From Deferribacteraceae bacterium UBA1873 (lineage in GTDB: Bacteria; Chrysiogenota; Deferribacteres; Deferribacterales; Flexistipitaceae), in the NCBI GenBank assembly GCA_002338145.1, contig DDHP01000049.1, positions 1-8,051 on the forward strand: a DNA stretch of 8,051 nt, read 5' to 3'. Numbering within the stretch: position 1 is the first letter of the stretch; the number at the start of each line of letters is the position of its first letter. This document shows, one piece after another, positions 1-5,870 of the stretch. A model generated the notes under the pieces. It was not told where the DNA came from. It did not search any database and worked only from the letters and a program-made list of their open reading frames with translations. The position numbers were made by a program, and so were the translations under genes.

Positions 1-35
1 TTAATATACGATGACACATTGGGTAGTTGTCACCC

Positions 36-60
36 CAGTACTGTCAATTACTGTTCTTTT
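36..60 (+). terminator. weak hairpin plus T-rich tract, possible terminator of an upstream gene
   Basis: CAGTA (36-40) can pair with TACTG (49-53) across an 8-nt loop, and TTCTTTT (54-60) follows directly. The geometry is that of an intrinsic terminator, but the stem is only 5 bp and the tract is interrupted by a C. It could end transcription of a gene lying before the window. No convincing coding sequence reaches into the window from the left edge, so this is a guess from structure alone. Confidence 0.25.
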
Positions 61-67
61 ACATATT

Positions 68-95
68 TTTAACTTTTTTTTCTCAAATATATAAC
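68..95 (+). promoter_or_regulatory. candidate promoter for the EAL/PhoH pair
   Basis: TATAAC (90-95) matches the sigma-70 -10 consensus at five of six positions. TTTAAC (68-73), 16 bp upstream, is a poor -35 match. The predicted start of transcription would fall near position 102, giving a leader of about 40 nt before the ATG at 145. The whole segment is very AT-rich, so such matches arise easily by chance. Confidence 0.25.
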
Positions 96-144
96 AAATG
101 AAAACTATCTTTATTAAAACATATTTCGCAAAGGCTTATTTATA

Positions 145-1944
145 ATGAATATTTCTGGAAGAAGTTTTCTCCTATCTGAGCTTAACAAAAACTGGAAAGA
201 GACTTTAGACATACTTACCCATGCATTTCAACCTATTGTTAGCATCCACTCCGGTGCCACACTGGGATTCGAAGCACTTTTACGTAATACCGAAATTGCA
301 GGTTTTCCATCGATAGGTGAAGTCTTTGATCAGGCTGCCAGAGAAAAATGTCTTTTTACTTTAGATTTGGAATTAAGAAAAAAGGCAATAAATAAATTTA
401 GGCAAATTAAACATAGTGAAAAATTAAAGCTGTTTTACAATATCGATAACAGAATTATTGAAATGCCGGATTTTGAAATTGGAATTACAAGAAGATTTAT
501 AAATAAACATAATCTTAATGAAAATAATTTTACTTTTGAAATTTCTGAAAAATACGATTTTTTCAACCAAAATAAAATAAGAAATATTCTGGAACTGTAC
601 CAACAACAGGGTTACAGCGTAGCATTGGATGATTTCGGCAGCGGTTATTCCGGTTTGAAATATTTCTATAATTTTGCACCGGATTACATTAAAATCGATC
701 GCTTTTTCATTAACAACATGCCCCAGATAGATAAAAAGAAAATTATTGTTACTGGTATAATAAACATTGCAAAGAAACTTGGTATAAAAATTATTGCTGA
801 AGGTATCGAAACAAAAGAAGAATACTTACTATGCAGAGATCTTGGGTGTGATTACGTCCAGGGCTACCTGATACAAAAACCAAGAATAGATGTTAATAGT
901 CTACTTCCGGAATATGACAATGTAAAAACCTTGAACATGAAAGAAAAACGCAGAGATGGCACCGACAAAGCAATTATACTGAAAAATCTGAAATTTTCAC
1001 AACCTGTAAATTATCAGACAAGTTTCATTGAACTTTTTGATAAAATTAAAAAAATAAACGAACTCGATACCATTCCTGTTGTAAATAAACATTATGAACC
1101 CCAGGGAGTAATCCTTGAAGAAGATTTACGTAAATATGTTTATTCCATGTACGGAAAAGATCTGCTTTTAAATAAATCGTTCGGAAAATCAATTTCTGAC
1201 TTTATTAAAAAATACCCTATAATGGATATAAACGATAAACTTGAAAACTATTTGGAGATATTTTCAAATGCATCCGAGAATGTAAATTTTATCATCATTA
1301 CTGAAGACGGCAAATACAAGGGGCTGTTAAATACCAGAGCCTTGCTTCAGGCAATAAATGAAAAAAATCTTGATTTTGCAAGAAATATGAATCCTTTGAC
1401 AAAACTTGCAGGTAATACAATCATTAATGACTTTATAAATGAATCCTATAATAATGAAAAAATTACTTTTTTAATCTACTTTGATTTTGACAATTTTAAA
1501 CCCTTCAATGACAAATACGGTTTTCGCAGAGGCGACAGAGTAATTATGATATTCGCTGATATTTTGAGATCGGTATTTGATAACAATAGCTCGCTTATAG
1601 GACATATAGGTGGTGATGACTTTTTTGTTGGAGTTAGAGGTGAGACATATGATAAAATACATGATTGTGTATTAGAATGTACAGAAAGATTTCATACAAC
1701 TGTAAAAGATTTATACAATGACCAAGACAAGCGCTCCGGATACATAATTGCTGAAGATAGATTTGGGGAAATCAGAAAATTTGGTCTTTTAACTGTCAGT
1801 GCCTTTATTGTGGAGATTCCAAAAAATTGCGCAGTCAATATGTCAGTGGTTGAGGATATTACTGCTATTCTCAAACATAACGCAAAATCATCGAAAACAA
1901 TAGCAGCCACAACACTTGTATGTAACCAAATGCACAAACATTAA
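145..1944 (+). CDS. EAL-CBS-GGDEF cyclic-di-GMP phosphodiesterase
   Basis: This 599-aa cytoplasmic protein probably hydrolyses cyclic di-GMP and adjusts that activity to a bound ligand. No signal peptide or membrane segment is visible. The EAL domain fills about residues 25-255 and appears catalytically complete: FEALLR (E43), N99 in YNID, E132 in FEISE, the LDDFGSGYSG loop (D162, D163), K183 and D185 in IKIDR, E219 in AEGIET and Q239 in QGY. Residues about 275-405 look like a CBS pair, with the typical TIPVV and GVILEEDL segments; such pairs often bind adenine nucleotides. The C-terminal GGDEF-like domain (about 435-590) keeps the metal-site segment FDFDNFKPFNDKYGF (447-460), but its signature is GGDDF (489-493), and no RxxD inhibitory site precedes it. 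It may therefore be a weak cyclase or a GTP-sensing module. The EAL-first, GGDEF-last order with CBS between is a known arrangement. The ribosome site (AAGG, 131-134) is weak. PhoH follows after 16 bp, suggesting an operon. Confidence 0.9.
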   Translation: MNISGRSFLLSELNKNWKETLDILTHAFQPIVSIHSGATLGFEALLRNTEIAGFPSIGEVFDQAAREKCLFTLDLELRKKAINKFRQIKHSEKLKLFYNIDNRIIEMPDFEIGITRRFINKHNLNENNFTFEISEKYDFFNQNKIRNILELYQQQGYSVALDDFGSGYSGLKYFYNFAPDYIKIDRFFINNMPQIDKKKIIVTGIINIAKKLGIKIIAEGIETKEEYLLCRDLGCDYVQGYLIQKPRIDVNSLLPEYDNVKTLNMKEKRRDGTDKAIILKNLKFSQPVNYQTSFIELFDKIKKINELDTIPVVNKHYEPQGVILEEDLRKYVYSMYGKDLLLNKSFGKSISDFIKKYPIMDINDKLENYLEIFSNASENVNFIIITEDGKYKGLLNTRALLQAINEKNLDFARNMNPLTKLAGNTIINDFINESYNNEKITFLIYFDFDNFKPFNDKYGFRRGDRVIMIFADILRSVFDNNSSLIGHIGGDDFFVGVRGETYDKIHDCVLECTERFHTTVKDLYNDQDKRSGYIIAEDRFGEIRKFGLLTVSAFIVEIPKNCAVNMSVVEDITAILKHNAKSSKTIAATTLVCNQMHKH

Positions 1945-1950
1945 AAAATA

Positions 1951-1957
1951 GAGGTGG
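1951..1957 (+). promoter_or_regulatory. ribosome binding site of the PhoH gene
   Basis: GAGGTGG lies 3 nt before the ATG at 1961, inside the 16-bp gap after the preceding stop codon. It supports independent translation initiation and fixes this start. The spacing is short but workable. Confidence 0.7.
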
Positions 1958-1960
1958 TAT

Positions 1961-3349
1961 ATGCCCAAATCAAAGAAGAAAAATTTTGTTCTTGATACAA
2001 GCGTAATTCTTCACTCCCCCTATTGTTTAGACTCATTTGAAGATAACAATATTTACCTGCCGGCGGTAGTATTAGAAGAGCTGGACAAACTAAAAACAGG
2101 TTTTGATTCAAGGAGCTACAATGCAAGGGAATTTATTCGGCAGCTTGAAAATTACAGGGCAACAGGAGATTTGTTGGAAGGAGTTAAACTCAAAAGTGGA
2201 GGCAAACTTTTCGTCAGATTCCATATAGATGAGAAAAGTGCACCTGCAGAATTAGGAAAAAATATTAATGATAATTTTATCCTTAAAACAGCATTAAACC
2301 TAAAAAGCAAATCTTCCAGAACAACTGTTTTAGTATCAAAAGATGTAAACCTTAGAATTAAGGCCGAAGTTATAGGACTAAAAGCTGAGGATTATTATCA
2401 CGAAAAAACATTTCAATGTTTAAGCAGTAACGATATATTATACGTTTCTTCAGATGAAGATATTGATAAAATATATGAAAAAAATTTTATTGATATAAAT
2501 GAAATTGAAATTCAGGTTGATAAAAATTCAGAGGCTTTACCAGATTATACAATAGTAGCGTCCCTTATGAATAGTAAAAAAACGGCTCTGTGCCGTGTCA
2601 TTAATGACGAATCATCGATAAAACTGGAACTCCTTAAAAACCAGCCGGCAAATTTCTATATTTCACCTCTTAATTATAAACAAAAATTTCTTTATGATGC
2701 GCTTATGCGGGATGATATCAAACTTGTTTTTGCAATCGGTTTTGCCGGGACAGGAAAGACACTGTTATCAATTGCTTCCGGGTTATCACAAGTATTAATC
2801 CAGAAATACAAAAAAATGGTGATAACCCGGTCTCATGTTCCTATGGGCAGAGACCTGGGATATCTGCCAGGTAATCTTAATGAAAAGCTGGAGCCATGGC
2901 TTAAACCCATTTATGACAATATGGAGCTTATTCTTGACAATATAAGCGAGGACAAGCAACCTGTGAGTAAGGATAATGCACTGCTGAAAAAGCATATGAA
3001 TGAATTAACACTGGATTACTTAAAAAGTACAAAATTTATAGAGGTGGAAGCAATAAATTTTATTAGAGGCAGAACTTTTCACGATTCGTTTCTGATAATT
3101 GATGAAGCGCAAAATCTTACACCCCATGAAGTGAAAACAATAATTACCAGAGCAGGGCAAAACACTAAAATAGTTTTGACAGGAGATCCTTCCCAAATAG
3201 ACAACCCTTACCTGGACGAAAAAGACAACGGTTTGGTTTACAGTTCTGAAAGGTTTAAAAAGAACAAATCGAAGATTGCTGTCACTGTCATACTTGATAG
3301 ATGTGAAAGAAGCGAAATAGCCCAAGAAGCATCGGATTTTTTAGTCTGA
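1961..3349 (+). CDS. PIN domain-PhoH family ATPase (PhoH2/YlaK type)
   Basis: This 462-aa soluble protein joins an N-terminal PIN nuclease-fold domain to a C-terminal PhoH P-loop ATPase. Proteins of this architecture (PhoH2 in mycobacteria, YlaK in Bacillus) have been described as ATP-dependent RNA helicases/ribonucleases. In the PIN part (about 8-150) the acidic metal-site residues appear present: D12 in VLDTSV, E39/E40 in VVLEELDKL, D104 in NINDNFIL and D128 in VSKDVNLR. In the PhoH part (about 235-460) one sees Walker A GFAGTGKT (260-267), the TRSHVPMGRDLGYLPG segment (289-304) typical of the family, Walker B FLIIDEAQN (377-385) and TGDPSQID (407-414). The length is normal for the family and nothing seems truncated. 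It follows the EAL-CBS-GGDEF gene by 16 bp in the same direction, so it is probably the second gene of a two-gene operon. The next gene is convergent. Family assignment is firm; the physiological RNA target is unknown. Confidence 0.95.
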   Translation: MPKSKKKNFVLDTSVILHSPYCLDSFEDNNIYLPAVVLEELDKLKTGFDSRSYNAREFIRQLENYRATGDLLEGVKLKSGGKLFVRFHIDEKSAPAELGKNINDNFILKTALNLKSKSSRTTVLVSKDVNLRIKAEVIGLKAEDYYHEKTFQCLSSNDILYVSSDEDIDKIYEKNFIDINEIEIQVDKNSEALPDYTIVASLMNSKKTALCRVINDESSIKLELLKNQPANFYISPLNYKQKFLYDALMRDDIKLVFAIGFAGTGKTLLSIASGLSQVLIQKYKKMVITRSHVPMGRDLGYLPGNLNEKLEPWLKPIYDNMELILDNISEDKQPVSKDNALLKKHMNELTLDYLKSTKFIEVEAINFIRGRTFHDSFLIIDEAQNLTPHEVKTIITRAGQNTKIVLTGDPSQIDNPYLDEKDNGLVYSSERFKKNKSKIAVTVILDRCERSEIAQEASDFLV

Positions 3350-3409
3350 ATTTGCCTATTGTGGTATAAAGCAGATTAATCAAATGTATTGTTGCTCTAA
3401 GATACTGCC

Positions 3410-3490
3410 ATAACCTATAATCTTTGGTGTACTGGAATATTGGTTGAGTGGTGTATTAGTTGAGTAGTTGTGTGGGGATTATAACCTATA
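3410..3490. repeat. 10-bp perfect direct repeat bracketing the left 8-bp array
   Basis: ATAACCTATA occurs at 3410-3419 and again at 3481-3490, 71 bp apart. The two copies sit almost exactly at the outer edges of the tandem array at 3424-3479. This could be a target-site duplication from insertion of a small element, a recombination scar, or chance in AT-rich DNA. No transposase or terminal inverted repeats are seen between the copies. Confidence 0.5.
3424..3479 (+). repeat. degenerate 8-bp tandem array, left copy
   Basis: The 56 bp divide exactly into seven 8-bp units with no slippage, for example TTGGTGTA (3424-3431), TTGGTTGA (3440-3447), GTGGTGTA (3448-3455) and TTAGTTGA (3456-3463). The shared pattern is roughly KTGGTTGA. 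The last units (GTAGTTGT, GTGGGGAT) are more divergent. It lies between the two convergent genes. A related array at 5732-5784 lies in the opposite orientation on the other side of the 672-aa gene; over a 23-bp stretch (3450-3472 against 5753-5775 reverse-complemented) they differ at only two positions. It is not a CRISPR: the units are too short and there are no spacers. Confidence 0.75.
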
Positions 3491-3595
3491 CTTTTCCCTT
3501 ACCCCTTGCCTCTCGACCCTTTGAACTGTTTTTTCAACCCTTTCAACCGCCTCAACCTTTACCTCTACCTTCTCAGGCCTCGGCCCTTGCCCCTA
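3491..3595 (-). repeat. pyrimidine-rich low-complexity block with 9-bp repeats
   Basis: About 105 bp of the plus strand are almost entirely C and T and clearly richer in G+C than the flanks. At its core TCAACC recurs at 3534-3539, 3543-3548 and 3552-3557, exactly 9 bp apart. On the minus strand the core reads GGTTGA, the same hexamer found in the 8-bp arrays. One minus-strand frame stays open from 3592 to a stop at 3479-3481 and would read as V-E-K/A/R triplets, but it has no ATG, GTG or TTG start and no ribosome site. It is therefore treated as non-coding repeat DNA. Confidence 0.65.
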
Positions 3596-3612
3596 ATTAG
3601 CATGGACTTGGG

Positions 3613-3664
3613 AAAAATGGGGTGACGCCAGTCTAAAATAAACTGGACAGCCCCAATATTTTTT
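3613..3664. terminator. bidirectional intrinsic terminator between convergent genes
   Basis: An imperfect hairpin has an outer stem GGGG (3619-3622) with CCCC (3651-3654), TG (3623-3624) with CA (3648-3649), and an inner stem CCAGT (3628-3632) with ACTGG (3642-3646), closing a 9-nt loop. On the minus strand it is followed by ATTTTT (3618-3613), and on the plus strand by AATATTTTTT (3655-3664). It can thus stop transcripts of both the PhoH gene and the 672-aa gene. The stop codon of the latter (3633-3635) lies in the loop and its last codons form one arm. No other terminator is evident after PhoH, whose 3' untranslated region would be about 300 nt. Confidence 0.65.
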
Positions 3665-5651
3665 CAAAATCCCATATTTTCATAAAAAAAGCGTTAAACT
3701 GCCCTGTTTTCAGCTGTTCCATCTCCCTTTTCCAGAAAAAAAGCTCTGAGACAGGATAAAGGTAACCGAAATCGTAAGATGTAAAACTGTCGAATCTGTC
3801 CGATATATATTTATCATATCTGTAATATTTCTTTTGCTCTCTTACCAGTTTAATGGCAATCTGATAAACAGAAGAAGCTTTCAGTATTTTAGCATTATAT
3901 TTTTTAATATCCCCTAAGGATTTATATGCGGAAGCTGTAAGCAGCAAGTATTTAAATTTAGCTCTTAAGGCTGTAACTTTAAGGGCGTTGTTAAGCTCGT
4001 CAGCTAAATCCACTAAATCACCACCGTCCATTTTCTTAATCTCCGCATCAATTAATCTGGTAATTTTTAATGTGTTATCGGAAAACTCCTTTAATTCTAT
4101 CAATTTTTTATCATTAATAACTCTAAGTACCTCACTATTTTTCATACCAATTATTTTTTTCATTGTAAATTCAGGTCTTGGTTGAAAACCTCTGTCAAAA
4201 GGTGGTGGGAGTTCAGCAAAAGGTGCTGCTACAGGCAAATATTCCAGAAGTTTCTTATCAACTAAAAAATCCACTTGTATATCAAAAGCTCTTTTAAATA
4301 GACAGGAAAGACGTGTATCTCCCAATAAAAAATCAAATATATCACCGGGATTTTTTTCAGATTTAGCTAACTTTACTTCATCTGTCCATGACCATTTTGC
4401 TATAGCCCAGTCAATTAACCAATAGCCCCATTCCCAGCCGGAAGAAAACGTCAGATGTCCGTCTGTATTTTTATCTTTCAAAAGCATTATATCCTTCCAT
4501 CTGGACGTCAAATACGGTAAAAACAAATTAGGCACTGAATTATCGAATGTAACCCAGTAGGAAGATTCCGGCCAATACCACACATTTCTTTCCCTGTTAT
4601 AATGCATAAGTTTGTCATACATAAAACGGAAGTTTTCATTTTCATATGCAGGGGCGTAATCGTCTTTGAGTGCATAACACATTACTGTATGTATCAGTAT
4701 CCCGGTGTCATCACTCATTACGTTATTATTGCCGTCATGCAATATTCGTTTTTCATCTTTTATGACATGTGTTGAAAGAAATACCTCTGCTGAATAATCC
4801 TTCTCAATTGTTTTTATCAGATATCGTATTTCTTCCGAATGTGTAACCCGTAAATCCGGTAAAAACTCCCCCAAGGTTATATCAATGGAAACAAAATCCC
4901 AATCAGCTTTGAATAACATTGAAAGTCTCTCGTCTATTTGGCTTTTATGGTTATTTTTAAACAGCGTAACAAACTGAAAAGCATTTTGCTGTATCATGCT
5001 GAATGACGTCATTATCCCTATTTTCAACCCATAACTGTGCGCTTTTTCTACAATTTCAGGGGCATAATATGACCACTCTTTTACATCCACACTCCGTAAA
5101 AGAAAAAATTGGAAAACGTTTTGTCCGTTTCTTACGAGCCACTTGAGATAGTTATCTATCTTATCTAAAGATTCTTCTTTCCATGGTGTATGCAGATATT
5201 CTGTAAGTTCAGTCGGGTGCAGAGTATGAAGATGAAAGCCACGATTTTTGAAGTTAGGCTGCTTCTGGTAACTCATGCTATTTAATAAAACCCTGTCAGG
5301 AGTCACAGTTTGCTCAGGATGCACAAACCGAAAGCCCGCGGCATCCTGAAGAAAAGAATACAAACCATAAACAATATTCTGATGGCTGCTGCCGCTAATT
5401 TTAATCTTCCAGCTATGATCTGTTTCCAGAATTGATACTTTAAAGCCATCTTTTATTTTCTTGTTAACTTCCAAAAGAAAAATAAGTGGATACACGGACG
5501 TTGTTTTGTCCAAAAGAGCAGCTGAGTCTGAAATAGCATTTGTTAAGCTTAAATTGGCAGTCAGATTGTCACTTAAATGAAAAGACGTTTCAGCTCCAAA
5601 AGAAAATTTAGTCAAAACCAAAAAAAATAAGATGACCAATATTTTTCTCAT
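3633..5651 (-). CDS. exported glycoside hydrolase-like protein with GH67/GH20-type N-terminal domain
   Basis: This 672-aa protein is probably secreted to the periplasm or beyond. A signal peptide is clear: MRK, a hydrophobic run ILVILFFLVLT, then SFG with likely cleavage after G19; no lipobox cysteine is present. Residues about 25-125 resemble the small alpha/beta domain preceding the barrel of GH67 alpha-glucuronidases and GH20 enzymes, especially IVYGLYSFLQDAAGFRFVHP (93-112). NFKNRGFHLHTLHP (133-146) looks like the first strand of a TIM barrel, continuing through about residue 425. Candidate acidic residues lie in VWYWPESSYW (357-366, E361) and SSGWEWGYW (403-411, E407), within a Trp-rich stretch to W422. 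Residues 500-670 are predicted by eye to be helical and charged. I cannot assign a CAZy family, substrate or proven catalytic pair; a non-catalytic sugar-binding role is possible. The gene stands alone, convergent with PhoH and divergent from the PHP-glycosyltransferase. The ribosome site is weak, but the signal peptide supports this start. Confidence 0.8.
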   Translation of the reverse strand: MRKILVILFFLVLTKFSFGAETSFHLSDNLTANLSLTNAISDSAALLDKTTSVYPLIFLLEVNKKIKDGFKVSILETDHSWKIKISGSSHQNIVYGLYSFLQDAAGFRFVHPEQTVTPDRVLLNSMSYQKQPNFKNRGFHLHTLHPTELTEYLHTPWKEESLDKIDNYLKWLVRNGQNVFQFFLLRSVDVKEWSYYAPEIVEKAHSYGLKIGIMTSFSMIQQNAFQFVTLFKNNHKSQIDERLSMLFKADWDFVSIDITLGEFLPDLRVTHSEEIRYLIKTIEKDYSAEVFLSTHVIKDEKRILHDGNNNVMSDDTGILIHTVMCYALKDDYAPAYENENFRFMYDKLMHYNRERNVWYWPESSYWVTFDNSVPNLFLPYLTSRWKDIMLLKDKNTDGHLTFSSGWEWGYWLIDWAIAKWSWTDEVKLAKSEKNPGDIFDFLLGDTRLSCLFKRAFDIQVDFLVDKKLLEYLPVAAPFAELPPPFDRGFQPRPEFTMKKIIGMKNSEVLRVINDKKLIELKEFSDNTLKITRLIDAEIKKMDGGDLVDLADELNNALKVTALRAKFKYLLLTASAYKSLGDIKKYNAKILKASSVYQIAIKLVREQKKYYRYDKYISDRFDSFTSYDFGYLYPVSELFFWKREMEQLKTGQFNAFFMKIWDFEKILGLSSLF

Positions 5652-5681
5652 AAGAAATCTTTATATACGTTTAAGGTGAAA

Positions 5682-5709
5682 ATTATAAGTAATTTGTTGT
5701 TATTTACAA
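5682..5709 (-). promoter_or_regulatory. sigma-70-like promoter of the exported hydrolase-like gene
   Basis: Read on the minus strand, a perfect -10 TATAAT (5687-5682) is preceded after 16 bp by TTGTAA (5709-5704), which matches the -35 consensus at four of six positions. Transcription would begin near 5675, about 24 nt before the start codon at 5651. The tandem array at 5732-5784 lies immediately upstream of the -35 element, so it could influence this promoter. Confidence 0.5.
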
Positions 5710-5731
5710 TTATTTTACATTTATACACTTT

Positions 5732-5784
5732 CCACCAATAACCAATATACCACTCAACTACTCAACCAATACACCAATAACCAA
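5732..5784 (-). repeat. degenerate 7-8-bp tandem array, right copy
   Basis: Read on the minus strand, this 53-bp stretch divides into seven units: TTGGTTA, TTGGTGTA, TTGGTTGA, GTAGTTGA, GTGGTATA, TTGGTTA and TTGGTGG. The four central units are 8 bp and the others 7 bp. It belongs to the same family as the array at 3424-3479 but lies on the opposite strand, so the pair forms an inverted flank around the 672-aa gene. It occupies the divergent intergenic region between that gene's promoter and the PHP-glycosyltransferase gene. Confidence 0.75.
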
Positions 5785-5860
5785 CATATATTATCTTTTT
5801 ACAATTATTTTTGATTTTCATCACAACATTATAACAACTTTGGTTAATATAAACAAAAAC

Positions 5861-5866
5861 CGGAGG
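5861..5866 (+). promoter_or_regulatory. ribosome binding site of the PHP-glycosyltransferase gene
   Basis: CGGAGG lies 4 nt before the ATG at 5871 and is the strongest Shine-Dalgarno match in the window. It fixes the start so that the protein opens with the PHP motif just nine residues in. I see no convincing promoter in 5785-5860: TTGATT (5811-5816) and TATAAC (5830-5835) are present but only 13 bp apart. Confidence 0.75.
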
Positions 5867-5870
5867 CATT

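Noticed and set aside
11..94. 27-codon plus-strand frame starting at ATG 11, encoding a short hydrophobic peptide
   Set aside because: No ribosome binding site is visible, it overlaps the terminator-like and promoter-like leader of the EAL gene, and its hydrophobicity follows from T-rich DNA.
424..606. Minus-strand frames within the EAL and PhoH genes (also 1471-1662, 1692-1937, 1941-2126, 2795-2995, 3020-3325)
   Set aside because: All lie opposite strongly supported domains, lack recognisable motifs and have no ribosome sites.
3424..3479. Possible CRISPR array
   Set aside because: Units are 8 bp, degenerate and contiguous with no spacers, and there are no cas genes.
3479..3592. Minus-strand open frame reading as V-E-K/A/R repeats
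   Set aside because: It is closed upstream by TAG (3593-3595) and contains no ATG, GTG or TTG codon and no ribosome site; the pattern is explained by the 9-bp DNA repeats.
3988..4185. Plus-strand 65-codon frame within the secreted-protein gene
   Set aside because: It is antisense to a well-supported coding sequence, has no ribosome site, and shows a low-complexity Ser/Ile/Phe composition typical of antisense shadow frames.
5811..5835. TTGATT and TATAAC as a promoter for the PHP-glycosyltransferase gene
   Set aside because: The spacer is only 13 bp, too short for a normal sigma-70 promoter, and the region is AT-rich enough to give such matches by chance.
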